From Rhodospirillaceae bacterium (GTDB lineage: Bacteria; Pseudomonadota; Alphaproteobacteria; Rhodospirillales; Rhodospirillaceae): a stretch of 64,000 nucleotides of DNA. This document shows positions 44,898 to 53,366 of this stretch, piece by piece (position 1 is the first letter of the stretch; each line of letters starts with the position of its first letter). Below the pieces are notes generated by a model. That model saw only the letters and a list, made by a program, of their open reading frames with translations, was not told the origin of the DNA and ran no database searches. Location: positions 98,954 through 162,953 of the forward strand of contig CANJSF010000006.1 of the NCBI GenBank assembly GCA_947476925.1. The letters run 5' to 3'. The translations under genes and the position numbers were made by a program.

Positions 44898-45512
44898 ATG
44901 TCGACATCGCTGCTGAGAAAAGTCTCGAAGGCTGCACTGGGCTTGGCGACACTAGCTGCGGTCTACGCTGCGCCGGCTCAGGCCGACGTGGTTGTGGTCG
45001 ATTTTGATGCCGCGCCGACCGGATTTCTGACGAACTTTTACGCGAGCACGGCTGGAGTGACCTTCTCCGGCATTGGGTTGATGCCCTATTCCTTGAGCAG
45101 CAGCATCTACCCGGGCCTGCCCTCGAACTTCTATAACCCCGGAAACGCGGTCGGCAACGTGACCACCGCGCCGATTACCGCAACCTTCAACAGCGATGTC
45201 AGCAACGTCTCGATGATCTTCGCTGATACAGAGTTGGGATCGGTCTTGGGCCGCATATTGGCCTTCGACTTTCTCGGCACCCAAATCGGCGATACCGGTG
45301 CCGTCACCACGCCATCATTCACCTACCCTGGGTTCTCGACGTTGTCGTTGAATCTGAGCGGCATCCGCAGCATCGTATTCTTTTCCGATTCAGATGGCGC
45401 AGTTGTCGACAACCTCACGTTCACAACAGTCCCCGCGCCCGGTGCTTTCGCGCTGCTCGGCCTCGGGCTGTTCGGCATCGGCGGCCTGCGCCGCAATCGC
45501 AAAGTCGCTTAA
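44898..45512 (+). CDS. PEP-CTERM sorting-domain protein (first of tandem pair)
   Basis: 204 aa; the ATG at 44898 with GGAGG 6 bases upstream. Signal peptide: LLRKVSKAALGLATLAAVYAAPAQA. The mature beta-rich part (VVVDFDAAPTGFLTNFY, VTFSGIGLMPYSLS, ITATFNSDVSNVSMIFADTE, NLSGIRSIVFFSDSDGAVVDNLTF) looks like a jelly-roll or lectin-like secreted domain. The C-terminus is a full sorting signal: VPAPG, a hydrophobic helix ALLGLGLFGIGGL, then RRNRKVA. Such proteins are processed by an exosortase and end up at the cell surface or in the matrix; no exosortase gene is in the window. Expression should be controlled by the sigma-54 promoter upstream. Confidence 0.9.
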   Translation: MSTSLLRKVSKAALGLATLAAVYAAPAQADVVVVDFDAAPTGFLTNFYASTAGVTFSGIGLMPYSLSSSIYPGLPSNFYNPGNAVGNVTTAPITATFNSDVSNVSMIFADTELGSVLGRILAFDFLGTQIGDTGAVTTPSFTYPGFSTLSLNLSGIRSIVFFSDSDGAVVDNLTFTTVPAPGAFALLGLGLFGIGGLRRNRKVA

Positions 45513-45557
45513 CGGAAGTACCACCACAGTCATTTCAAACGAAACGGAGTGTTTGCC

Positions 45558-46157
45558 ATGATCAGCCTTAAAAACGTCGCTCGCGCATTTATTTTTGTTG
45601 CAACTGCCGCCTTAGCATCTCCAGCCGCTCAGGCGCTGCCGATCACCGACCCATCAACATGGTCCGGCTTTGGCCCTGGAACACAGACAATCACGGCAAT
45701 TCCGGGCGGCATTCAGCTCGACTATCATGTCGGCTCATTCTTTTGCGCGGGCTGTGGAACAAACTTTTTTGGTTTCCAAACGATTGCCCCAGAAACCGGC
45801 ACGCTGACGTTTAACTATACGTACAATTTGTTCAGTGCTTGGTTTCAGGCTTCGAGCGGTCTGTACGTCCGCATTAATGGCGGGCCCGTCGCCGTTTTGG
45901 ACCCCTTCATTCCGAACGATGGCAGCGCAGCTGGATCGGGCTCGTTAAGCTTGTCGCTCGTCGCTGGGGACTTTCTGGATTTTATCGTCCAAGAATCTAA
46001 CTTTGACTCGGCGCCGGACATTGGCGGGACGATCACACTGACGCAATTCTCGGGTGCCACAGGTGAAGCGTCTGTTCCCGCGCCCGGCGCTTTGGCGCTG
46101 CTCGGCCTCGGCCTGTTTGGCGTTGGTGGTCTGCGCCGCAATCGCAAAGCGGCGTAA
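45558..46157 (+). CDS. PEP-CTERM sorting-domain protein (second of tandem pair)
   Basis: 199 aa; the ATG at 45558 with GGAG about 8 bases upstream (a GTG three codons earlier is too close to that site). Signal peptide: ARAFIFVATAALASPAAQA. The middle part is beta-rich with FFCAGCGTNFFGFQT (three Cys/aromatic positions), TLTFNYTYNLFSAWFQASSGLYVRINGG and SLSLSLVAGDFLDFIVQES, a pattern seen in secreted carbohydrate-binding-like domains. The tail, VPAPGALALLGLGLFGVGGLRRNRKAA, is nearly identical to that of the gene before it, while the rest is unrelated. The gap is 45 bases without a promoter of its own, so the two are one transcript, ended by the terminator at 46188. Confidence 0.9.
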   Translation: MISLKNVARAFIFVATAALASPAAQALPITDPSTWSGFGPGTQTITAIPGGIQLDYHVGSFFCAGCGTNFFGFQTIAPETGTLTFNYTYNLFSAWFQASSGLYVRINGGPVAVLDPFIPNDGSAAGSGSLSLSLVAGDFLDFIVQESNFDSAPDIGGTITLTQFSGATGEASVPAPGALALLGLGLFGVGGLRRNRKAA

Positions 46158-46187
46158 CCTCTCGCCGCTAGCGCGATACAGCTTCAA

Positions 46188-46213
46188 GGCCCCGCAGAAA
46201 TGCGGGGCCTTTT
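46188..46213 (+). terminator. Rho-independent terminator of the PEP-CTERM transcript
   Basis: A perfect 9-bp stem, GGCCCCGCA (46188-46196)/TGCGGGGCC (46201-46209), with a GAAA loop and TTTT. It lies 30 bases after the stop of the second PEP-CTERM gene. Confidence 0.9.
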
Positions 46214-46316
46214 GCTTTGTGGACGAGGCTTTGACCCAATGGTCCGAAGCGAAGCGACTGAAATGGCGGCAGAACGAAAATAAAATGCGCTTGCGCGCGC
46301 CAACTTTGCCCCGGCC

Positions 46317-48608
46317 CTACCTGCCGGCCGTCGCATCGGCCACGGTCGCGCGCATGAGGCCTTGGGTCATCATGGGCAGCGAACGCACACGAATGCCGCT
46401 GGCCGCAAATACCGCATTGGCAACGGCGGGGGCCAACGGCGGCAATGCGGGTTCGCCCACGCCGGTGGGCGGAAAGTCGGACTGAATAAAGTGCACGTTC
46501 ACTTCGGGCGCATCGGCCATGCGCATGATGGGATAATCGTGGAAATTGCTTTCTTTGATACGCCCGCCTTCGATATTCAGGGACAGGTTCATCATGGTGC
46601 TAAGGCCATCGACCACCGAGCCCTGCACTTGGTTTTCAGCTCCACTTAAGTTCACAATGGGGCCGATGTCGGCGGCGACCGTAACTTTGTGAACCTTCAC
46701 ATTACGCTGCGCATCAACGCTCACCTCGGCCACTTCAGCCACGTGCCCGGCATGACTGAAATAGAATGCAAGACCCAGCGCTCGCCCGGCGGGCAGCTTA
46801 GTGCCCCAGCCGGCTTTTTCGGCCGCCAGTTTAATCACGCCCGCCGCACGGCCGGTGTTGAGCGCACCCGGCGTGCCGGGGGCCAACCATACGGGCTCGC
46901 CCATGATCTCGAGCAAAAATTCTAAATGGTCTCGGCCCGCCGCGGTGGCCAGCTCGTGAATGAAGGACTGGACCGCAAACGCCACCGAGTTCGACTTCGG
47001 CGCACGCCACGCCCCGCAGGGAATTTGCAAGGGCATCATGGTTTGCGCAATGTGCGCGTTGGCCAGCAGGGGTACGGGAAATTCCTCGGGCGTAATGTTG
47101 CCGCCAATAACGGGGGCCTTGCCGTCCGCCGTAAACGTCACGAAGTGATCGCGCAAACCGACCAGCTTGCCCTTAGCATCCAGCGCCCCGCTCAGCGCAT
47201 GAAAGCCTCCAACGCGGTAAAAATCGTGGCGTGTGTCGTCCTCGCGCGACCATTGCAGCTTCACGGGCATGCCCGCTTGCTTGGAGATGGCCGCCGCCTC
47301 GCACATATAGTCATTGACCAAGCGGCGACCAAAGCCGCCCCCGGCGCGAGTTTGGTTCACGGTGACTTTATCTTCCGGCAATTTTAGCAGGCCCGCCACT
47401 TGTTGCAGGCCGCGCTGCGGGGTTTGTGTTGGTGCCCACAACTCAATGCTATCGCCCTTAAACCACGCCGTGCAGTTTTGCGGCTCCATGGGCGCATGGG
47501 GCAAAAACGGATAGCTGTAAAATGCTTCCACTTTTTTTGCCGCGCCTTTGAAGGCTTGGTCCACGTCGCCCTTTTTCACAATATCTTGCGCGCCGGCTTG
47601 AGAGGCAAGTTCGCGGGCTTTGGCGCTGGCCGCACTCCAACTGTCTTTAGATGCGGCGCTTTCGTCCCATTCAACTTGCAAATGACGCCGCGCACTAAAC
47701 GCCGCCCATGTGGAGTCAGCGACGATCGCAACACCGGGCATGAGGTCTTGCACGACGCCGTTGCCGTCAAGCACGAACGCATCGCGCACGCCCGGCAGCG
47801 ATTTGATGTGCTCTAAATTCGCGCCGACGACTTTGCCGCCGACAGCGGGGCACTTTTCATAGACGGCATAGCCCATGCCGGGCACAACTTGGTCGACGCC
47901 AAATAACGGCGCACCGGAAACAACCTTGGGGTTATCAACACCGGTGACGCGCGTGCCCAGCAGCTTGAACTGGTCGCGGGTTTTTAATGTCAACTTTGTC
48001 GCATCGGGCACAGGCAGCGCGGCGGCTTTGGTCGCCAATTCGCCGTAGCCGAGTTTGCGGCCCGTCGCTGCGTGCATCACAAAGCTATCGGCCGTCGTGC
48101 ACTCGCCGTCCTTCACGCCCCATTGCTTGGCCGCAGCAGATACCAGCATGGCGCGCGCTGTGGCGCCAGCCCGACGCAACGGCTCAAAATTAACGGGGAT
48201 GGATGTGGACCCACCGGCGACTTGGCGGCCATACAGCTTGGCGTTGATTGCCGATTGCTCGACCACCACGTCAGCCCAGGCGGCATCGAGTTCTTCGGCC
48301 ACGATCATCGGCAACGATGTTTTCACGCCCTGCCCGACCTCAGGATTTTTGGCGTAGATCAGAATTTTGCCGTCGGTGAAAATTCGCAAGTACGCATTAG
48401 GCGCGAACTCTGTGGGCGACGTCGCAGCGCCAACCTCACGCGAGGGCGCGCCCATCCAAAAAGCCAACACCAGCCCTGAGCCCGCGCTGAGCTTCAGCAA
48501 AGCGCGGCGATCAAGCGCGGTGTTGGGTGCGGCCTGCAATTCGAACTCGGCCAACAGAGAGTTGAAATAAGCATCCAATGACGTGTGGACAGGCGGCTGT
48601 GCATTCAT
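46317..48608 (-). CDS. Xanthine dehydrogenase/aldehyde oxidase family molybdopterin-binding subunit, second copy
   Basis: 763 aa. It begins with about 30 hydrophilic residues before a Tat-type signal (LDRRALLKLSAGSGLVLAFWMG), an N-terminal extension also seen in isoquinoline-oxidoreductase-type proteins. The core matches the family: AKNPEVGQGVKTSLPMIVAEELDAAW, VTGVDNPKVVSGAPLFGVD, RAGGGFGRRLVNDYMCEA and GVGEPALPPLAPAVANAVF with the catalytic Glu. It is a distinct paralogue of the gene at 33540. No [2Fe-2S] subunit or accessory gene is nearby. Translation is probably controlled: the AGGA ribosome site 10 bases before the ATG is buried in a 22-bp hairpin. Confidence 0.88.
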   Translation of the reverse strand: MNAQPPVHTSLDAYFNSLLAEFELQAAPNTALDRRALLKLSAGSGLVLAFWMGAPSREVGAATSPTEFAPNAYLRIFTDGKILIYAKNPEVGQGVKTSLPMIVAEELDAAWADVVVEQSAINAKLYGRQVAGGSTSIPVNFEPLRRAGATARAMLVSAAAKQWGVKDGECTTADSFVMHAATGRKLGYGELATKAAALPVPDATKLTLKTRDQFKLLGTRVTGVDNPKVVSGAPLFGVDQVVPGMGYAVYEKCPAVGGKVVGANLEHIKSLPGVRDAFVLDGNGVVQDLMPGVAIVADSTWAAFSARRHLQVEWDESAASKDSWSAASAKARELASQAGAQDIVKKGDVDQAFKGAAKKVEAFYSYPFLPHAPMEPQNCTAWFKGDSIELWAPTQTPQRGLQQVAGLLKLPEDKVTVNQTRAGGGFGRRLVNDYMCEAAAISKQAGMPVKLQWSREDDTRHDFYRVGGFHALSGALDAKGKLVGLRDHFVTFTADGKAPVIGGNITPEEFPVPLLANAHIAQTMMPLQIPCGAWRAPKSNSVAFAVQSFIHELATAAGRDHLEFLLEIMGEPVWLAPGTPGALNTGRAAGVIKLAAEKAGWGTKLPAGRALGLAFYFSHAGHVAEVAEVSVDAQRNVKVHKVTVAADIGPIVNLSGAENQVQGSVVDGLSTMMNLSLNIEGGRIKESNFHDYPIMRMADAPEVNVHFIQSDFPPTGVGEPALPPLAPAVANAVFAASGIRVRSLPMMTQGLMRATVADATAGR

Positions 48609-48615
48609 GGGATCG

Positions 48616-48684
48616 TGGTCCTATTCTAACATTCGCATGACAGCTCAAGGCATTATCTTGCGAATGTTAGAATCATCAGGACCA
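48616..48684 (-). promoter_or_regulatory. Long hairpin that sequesters the Shine-Dalgarno of the molybdenum hydroxylase gene
   Basis: The outer arms TGGTCCT (48616-48622) and AGGACCA (48678-48684) are perfectly complementary. So are the inner arms ATTCTAACATTCGCA (48623-48637) and TGCGAATGTTAGAAT (48659-48673). Only a 4-base bulge (48674-48677) and a 21-base loop break the pairing. On the minus strand the 3' outer arm is AGGACCA, which contains the ribosome site of the gene starting at 48608. The structure would block translation until opened. A DNA operator or a small element remnant are alternative readings. Confidence 0.75.
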
Positions 48685-48959
48685 CTATCAAATATCGCTT
48701 TGTCGTGGAACTTTGGATCTGCCATTCGCTTCTCAGACTCTCCGCAGCTCGTATCGCGAATGTCAAATCCGCGCCACTCGCTCCTGCAGAGCGATGGGAT
48801 GACTATAACCCGAAAATCAGCCCCGCGTTAAGCGGCTGAAAACGCTGCAAAACGGCTCTTTGTTAAAGGTTTTACGGGCCGAATAATTGATGTGGCGACG
48901 CTTGGGGTTAAAGCTGCCATACCTATGGGGACAGGTCCCAAGCCCGAAAAGTGAGCCCG
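48685..48959. other. Rest of the intergenic region upstream of the molybdenum hydroxylase
   Basis: About 275 bases without a gene. A partial copy of the hairpin's inner-arm sequence recurs near 48760 (GCGAATGTCAAAT), perhaps part of the same regulatory or repeat feature. Promoters for the minus-strand hydroxylase and the small plus-strand gene must lie here. Confidence 0.4.
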
Positions 48960-49208
48960 ATGGCGTCTCAGATTTCTGTGTCGTCCAATGCGCAATACGG
49001 GGAACGTCTCTGGACGCAGTGGTACTGCACGCAGGCCTCGACCGAACGCATCGGCTCAATCACCTATGTTTTGGATTCTGTGCTCGACCCGGAGAACCCT
49101 TACACTGTGCTGATTAAGCAGGGCAGCATGCCCTTCCCCTCGCTCGAAAAGGCAGAGGGGTGGCTGCAAAGTCGCATTCGAACGGGATCAAAAATTGAAC
49201 GGTGCTGA
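48960..49208 (+). CDS. Small hypothetical protein
   Basis: 82 aa from the ATG at 48960 (a GTG at 48951 is possible). I do not recognise it. It has a compact, protein-like composition with several aromatic residues: SSNAQYGERLWTQWYCTQAS, ITYVLDSVLDPENPYTVLIKQG, FPSLEKAEGWLQSRI. No signal peptide or membrane helix. It is the only candidate in the 340 bases before the RraA-like gene, and nothing larger competes with it. Confidence 0.5.
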   Translation: MASQISVSSNAQYGERLWTQWYCTQASTERIGSITYVLDSVLDPENPYTVLIKQGSMPFPSLEKAEGWLQSRIRTGSKIERC

Positions 49209-49296
49209 CGTGGCGCGCTAATTTGCGGTGCAATTGTCCGCACTGGCAATTAGACTTTTCATCGCTCGCGCCATTTCAATTTTAAGGTCGCCGACG

Positions 49297-50016
49297 ATGT
49301 CGAACCCGCACTACGAAATGATAACGGACTTTGCGCGCCCCGACCCTGAATGGGTCGCAAGGGCCGAGCCCCTCTACTATTGCCTGATTGGCGGCCTGGT
49401 CGGCCCACGCCAAGTTATGGACCCTGGAATCAAATCGCTCGATCCCTCGGCCAGCCCGCCTTGGAGGTTTTGTGGCCCCGCTTTCACCGTGCGTCCCGAA
49501 GACGCCGATGACCTGCTCATGGGACAAATTGCGGGGAAGTACGTTAAACCCGGGGATGTCGTGGTGGTTGATGCCGTTGGTTCGCGATTAGCAGCTTGGG
49601 GCGGCAGTATGGCGCATGGCGTAAAGGCGGCAGGAGCCGTCGGCCTTGTGATCGACGGCTATGTTCTCACCGCCGATGTGTTGCGTATGCGTGAGAACAT
49701 CCCTGTCTTTTGCCGGGGCACGGTATCAATCTCGGGAGAAGGACAAAAGCCCGGGTGGCTGAATGTACCGGTCGTTTGCGGCGGAGTTATCGTTAATCCC
49801 GGCGACCTTATTCTTGGTGATGCCGACGGAGTTGTGGTCGTACCACGCGCGCGCATTGCTGAAACAATTTCTGCAATTGAGGCTCGAAATCAGCCGCGCT
49901 CGCGCGATGGCAGTATCGCTGCACGCAAACCAGACGCGCCGTTGTACTACAAAAGAATTGGTGCCGAAGATACGATTTCGCGCCTCGCCGCCGAAGGTAA
50001 GATCGCAATCAAGTAG
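49297..50016 (+). CDS. RraA-like / HMG-CHA aldolase family protein
   Basis: 239 aa from the ATG at 49297, with AAGG about 10 bases upstream. The RraA/aldolase fold is evident from FCGPAFTVRPEDADDLLM, then KYVKPGDVVVVDAVGSRLAAWGGSMAHGVKAAGAVGLVIDGYVLTADVLR, VPVVCGGVIVNPGDLILGDADGVVVVPRARI. In class II 4-hydroxy-4-methyl-2-oxoglutarate aldolases the loop after the last Gly reads DG-x-x-R-D, with Arg for substrate and Asp for the metal. Here it reads DGYVLTAD, so the Arg is missing and the Asp is shifted by two. Catalysis as an aldolase is doubtful. It faces the peptide-binding protein gene and may belong functionally to the catabolic set on both sides. Confidence 0.82.
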   Translation: MSNPHYEMITDFARPDPEWVARAEPLYYCLIGGLVGPRQVMDPGIKSLDPSASPPWRFCGPAFTVRPEDADDLLMGQIAGKYVKPGDVVVVDAVGSRLAAWGGSMAHGVKAAGAVGLVIDGYVLTADVLRMRENIPVFCRGTVSISGEGQKPGWLNVPVVCGGVIVNPGDLILGDADGVVVVPRARIAETISAIEARNQPRSRDGSIAARKPDAPLYYKRIGAEDTISRLAAEGKIAIK

Positions 50017-50022
50017 TGGGTC

Positions 50023-51552
50023 TTAGGGGTCGACGTGAATGGACTCAAATTCAATCCGTGTGTTTTGCATGCCAAAGTCACGCAACCGCCCGGAGACGCC
50101 ATGAAAGCGTGGCGAGTCAAATAGAAATAGCCCTGCTGCCTGATCGTGGTACCGCGCCATGATTTGCCTGCCGATTTGGGCGCGCGCAGCAATCGTCGGC
50201 GCAGCTTCGGCCAGCTTAAACAAAGGCTCAGCTTTTGGGTCGCAGTACATTTGGGGTTTCCAATCGCACGAATAGTACTTGAGCGCGCGAATGCCGTCGA
50301 ACGCCGGTTCAGCACCGTAAATGAATGCGAACGCATCGCTGGTCCACTCGCCGGTGCGAAAAAGCTGGCCAAATCGAATGCCGGGTGAACTTCGGATCGT
50401 GGTATGAATTTTGACGTCTTCGAGGTCTTGAGCAATCTGCTGATACATCGCCCCGTCAGATCCTGACGAACCGACGACCGCCTCGAATGTGAACGCTAGG
50501 CCATCGGCATAGCCTGCTGCGGAAAGCAATGCGCGCGCGCGGGCTGGATCGTATGGATAAGGCAAGATTGATGGGTCGTGGCCAAGGACGTATTTCGCCG
50601 CCGCCTGCCCGCTAGGCGCAAAGGCCCCCGAAAAGAAAGCACGCACCAATCGTTCTTTGTCGACCGCGTAGTTCGCAGCCTGACGCACGCGCTCGTCGGC
50701 AAATGGCGACCCGGGCTTAGCGGCAAGAAACATGATGGCTGTCACCGATGGGATCGGCACCGGCAAAAGCTTTGCCCCGACAGTTTTGAGGGCAGCCTCA
50801 TCATCAGCGGCTAACGCCAAGGCAATGTCGATCCGGCCCGCCAACAAGCCTTGCAACCGCGACGTCGCATCTTGTTGAAAAAGGATTTCGAGCTTGTCCA
50901 TTTTTGGAGCGCGCCAGCTGGTGGGAACTGCGTCGAGCCTGATCCCTTCGGGCCCCCATTTTTCAACGCGGAACGGGCCCGTCCCGACGGGAGCGGCAGC
51001 AAAACCTTGCGGCCCAAGTGCGCGCCACGTGTTGGGTTCCACAATGAAAAGGACCGATGCCATATGAGGCAGCAACGGCATGGGATGGCGGGTTTTGATT
51101 TGCACCGTCAGGGGGTCGAGCGCCTGAAATTCCTGAACGTCGGTAAACTCAATCGCAACTAAATCACCCGGAAGCGGGTTCTTTGTCAGGTATGTCAGCG
51201 CCGCGACGACGGCCTCGGCATCAAAAGCTGTGCCATTTGAAAAGGTAACGTGAGGGCGTAATTTGAACGTCCAAACTTTCGCGGCAGCATCGCTTGACCA
51301 AGACAATGCAAGCCCGGGCGTTAACTGACCCTTCCCGTCAATGACGGTGAGCGCATCAAAGATTGCCGGTGCCACCAGCGTGTTCGCCGGCCCAGGAGCT
51401 TGATAGGGATTGCCACGCCCAATTGGCGGATTTGGAATCGCCAGTCGTAACGTGGCAGCAGCGCCAACGTTGGGTGTTGCCAGCCCGAGTGCAAGGCAGG
51501 CTATCGCAGCCAGCGACCTGGCCGCGGTCGCAACTTTAGAAATCTCGGTCAC
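50023..51552 (-). CDS. ABC transporter substrate-binding protein, family 5 (peptide/opine type)
   Basis: 509 aa starting at a GTG that overlaps the amidase stop (GTGA). Signal peptide: SLAAIACLALGLATPNVGA. The lobe pattern of family 5 is clear: LRLAIPNPPIGRGNPYQAPG, FKLRPHVTFSNGTAFDAEAVVAALTYL, WRALGPQGFAAAPVGTGPFRVEKWGPEG and the NYAVDKERLVRAFFSG block in lobe II. It is similar along its length to the protein at 58331 (both have the WR.LG..GFA.APVGTG motif), so the two are paralogues. No permease genes follow. Translational coupling to an exported amidase suggests binding of the amidase product or substrate. Confidence 0.88.
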   Translation of the reverse strand: MTEISKVATAARSLAAIACLALGLATPNVGAAATLRLAIPNPPIGRGNPYQAPGPANTLVAPAIFDALTVIDGKGQLTPGLALSWSSDAAAKVWTFKLRPHVTFSNGTAFDAEAVVAALTYLTKNPLPGDLVAIEFTDVQEFQALDPLTVQIKTRHPMPLLPHMASVLFIVEPNTWRALGPQGFAAAPVGTGPFRVEKWGPEGIRLDAVPTSWRAPKMDKLEILFQQDATSRLQGLLAGRIDIALALAADDEAALKTVGAKLLPVPIPSVTAIMFLAAKPGSPFADERVRQAANYAVDKERLVRAFFSGAFAPSGQAAAKYVLGHDPSILPYPYDPARARALLSAAGYADGLAFTFEAVVGSSGSDGAMYQQIAQDLEDVKIHTTIRSSPGIRFGQLFRTGEWTSDAFAFIYGAEPAFDGIRALKYYSCDWKPQMYCDPKAEPLFKLAEAAPTIAARAQIGRQIMARYHDQAAGLFLFDSPRFHGVSGRLRDFGMQNTRIEFESIHVDP

Positions 51553-53225
51553 AGATTTGGCGGGCGGCGGCGTTTGGTGGCTTGCTCAAAAGCAAAGGCA
51601 AGCCCGAGGAGCCGGGGCTCGCTACACGCTTTGCCGCCGAAGCTTACGCCCAGCGGCGCGGGCTTTGGCGTAAAGCCGGCCGGGTAGCCGCCGCCGTTGG
51701 CCACCATGCCAAAGGGAACAATCACCGAAGGATAGCCCGCTTTGGCCAAAAAGCCGCTGCCACGGCTGCCCGCAAATATAAGCGCATCGAGTTTGTGTCG
51801 TTTCATAATGGCGTCCGCTCCTTCGGGCCCCACCAGGCGCAATTCGCGCGCGCGGTCGGCTTCGTAACGTGCGCGGTCTTGAACGACATCTTGCTCGTCA
51901 GAAATATCCATGGACGTCTGGCCGTATTTCAGCGTGCCCGCAGACGCATGCGCCAGATTCCAATTGCGCAATTCGGTGAGCGATTTGAATGGCGCCGCGG
52001 CCCCTAAGCTTTCCAGCCAAGCCGTGAAATCGCGCTTAAAACCGTACTTCAGCACCACAGAACATTCCATATCGCGGCCCTTGCCACCGCTCACCGCGGA
52101 GCAGGAGCCTTTTTTCATTACGTTTTGCGCAGCGTCTTTCGCCAACACGCTGGGCACATCGGCCGGGTCGATGACCGTGGCCCCTTGCGCCCGCAACACC
52201 GCGACAACCTCGTCGATCATCTGTTTTTGATCAGCCGGAATACCACCGCTGGGTTTTGTGTCGCCGGGCAACAGCACCTCGTCGATAAACCACGCCCGCG
52301 GCACGCCAATGCGAGCCCCTTTCAAGCTGTCGGGCTTGAGGAACGGGGTGTAATCGCCATTCGCCGGTGGCGTGCAACGCGTGGTCGCAGCATCGTGCGG
52401 GTCGGGCGCAGCGCCTTCCAGAACACCCAACAAAATGGCGGCATCGGTAACCGTGCGGGTCATCGGCCCGGCGGTGTCTTGGTCAAACGACACTGGGATA
52501 ACACCGTAACGGCTGACACGACCGACCGTGGGCTTGATTGCGGCCAACATATTGGCCGAGGCCGGTCCCACAATCGAGACCGTGGTTTCAGTGCCAACGT
52601 TAGCCGCCCAAAAACTGGCCGCCGTCCCCGCACCTGACGACGAACTGCCGGTGGCCAAAACCGGGCGGCCATCATTCAGGCCTTCTCGCGGGTCGCGACG
52701 GGGGTCGTAAGGATTAAAGGCATACCCGCCTAAGGACGAATAATTGTTGGGCATCGTCAGCACCATCCAATTGGCCATCTCGGTCATAACCGTTTTGGCA
52801 ATGATAATGGCGCCGCCCGCCCGCAAATTGGTGGTCAGTGTCGCCTCGTAGGGCGGGATCAAGCCATCGAACGCCAACGTGCCGGCGGTGGTGGGCATAT
52901 TGGTCGTGTGAATATTGTCTTTCAGTGCAATCGGAATGCCATGCAACGGCCCACGCAGTTTGCCCGCCGCGCGCTCGCGGTCCAGCGCATCGGCCTCCGC
53001 CAACGCATTGGCATTCACCGTCATCACAGCATTGAGCTTATTTTCATAAAGACCCATTCGCATCAGGTACTGCGCGACAAGTTCGCGCGACGTGACACGA
53101 CCGTCTTTCAGGGCAGCTTGCATGTCGGGGATGGTTGCCTCAACAACCGAGAAATCGGATGCACAGACTGGGCTAACGACAGCCAGAACCGCCGCAACCG
53201 CCCCCGATATGACAGATTTCATCAT
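51549..53225 (-). CDS. Amidase signature family protein, exported
   Basis: 558 aa with a signal peptide (VISGAVAAVLAVVSPVCAS). The Ser-cisSer-Lys triad elements are recognisable: Lys in GIPIALKDNIHTTNMPTTAG, the Gly/Ser-rich ATGSSSSGAGTAASFWAANVGTETTVSIVGPASAN region with the cis-Ser and nucleophile Ser, and AAIKPTVGRVSRYGVIPVSFDQDTAGPM. These enzymes hydrolyse amides; exported members act on peptides or small amides in the periplasm. Length is normal. The downstream binding protein is coupled by a 4-base overlap. The start has AGGAGG just upstream; a second ATG one codon later is equivalent. Confidence 0.92.
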   Translation of the reverse strand: MMKSVISGAVAAVLAVVSPVCASDFSVVEATIPDMQAALKDGRVTSRELVAQYLMRMGLYENKLNAVMTVNANALAEADALDRERAAGKLRGPLHGIPIALKDNIHTTNMPTTAGTLAFDGLIPPYEATLTTNLRAGGAIIIAKTVMTEMANWMVLTMPNNYSSLGGYAFNPYDPRRDPREGLNDGRPVLATGSSSSGAGTAASFWAANVGTETTVSIVGPASANMLAAIKPTVGRVSRYGVIPVSFDQDTAGPMTRTVTDAAILLGVLEGAAPDPHDAATTRCTPPANGDYTPFLKPDSLKGARIGVPRAWFIDEVLLPGDTKPSGGIPADQKQMIDEVVAVLRAQGATVIDPADVPSVLAKDAAQNVMKKGSCSAVSGGKGRDMECSVVLKYGFKRDFTAWLESLGAAAPFKSLTELRNWNLAHASAGTLKYGQTSMDISDEQDVVQDRARYEADRARELRLVGPEGADAIMKRHKLDALIFAGSRGSGFLAKAGYPSVIVPFGMVANGGGYPAGFTPKPAPLGVSFGGKACSEPRLLGLAFAFEQATKRRRPPNL

Positions 53226-53366
53226 AGCCCCTCCTATCGCCCTGCCGGATCAGCATAAATGGCTCCCCGAGCATGGCTGGTGTTTACATTTTAGTAAATT
53301 TTTTTCGGTAGCTAATCGCAAATTTACGACCAATTCGCATTTCTTTCTTGTTGTGACGACCCTTGC

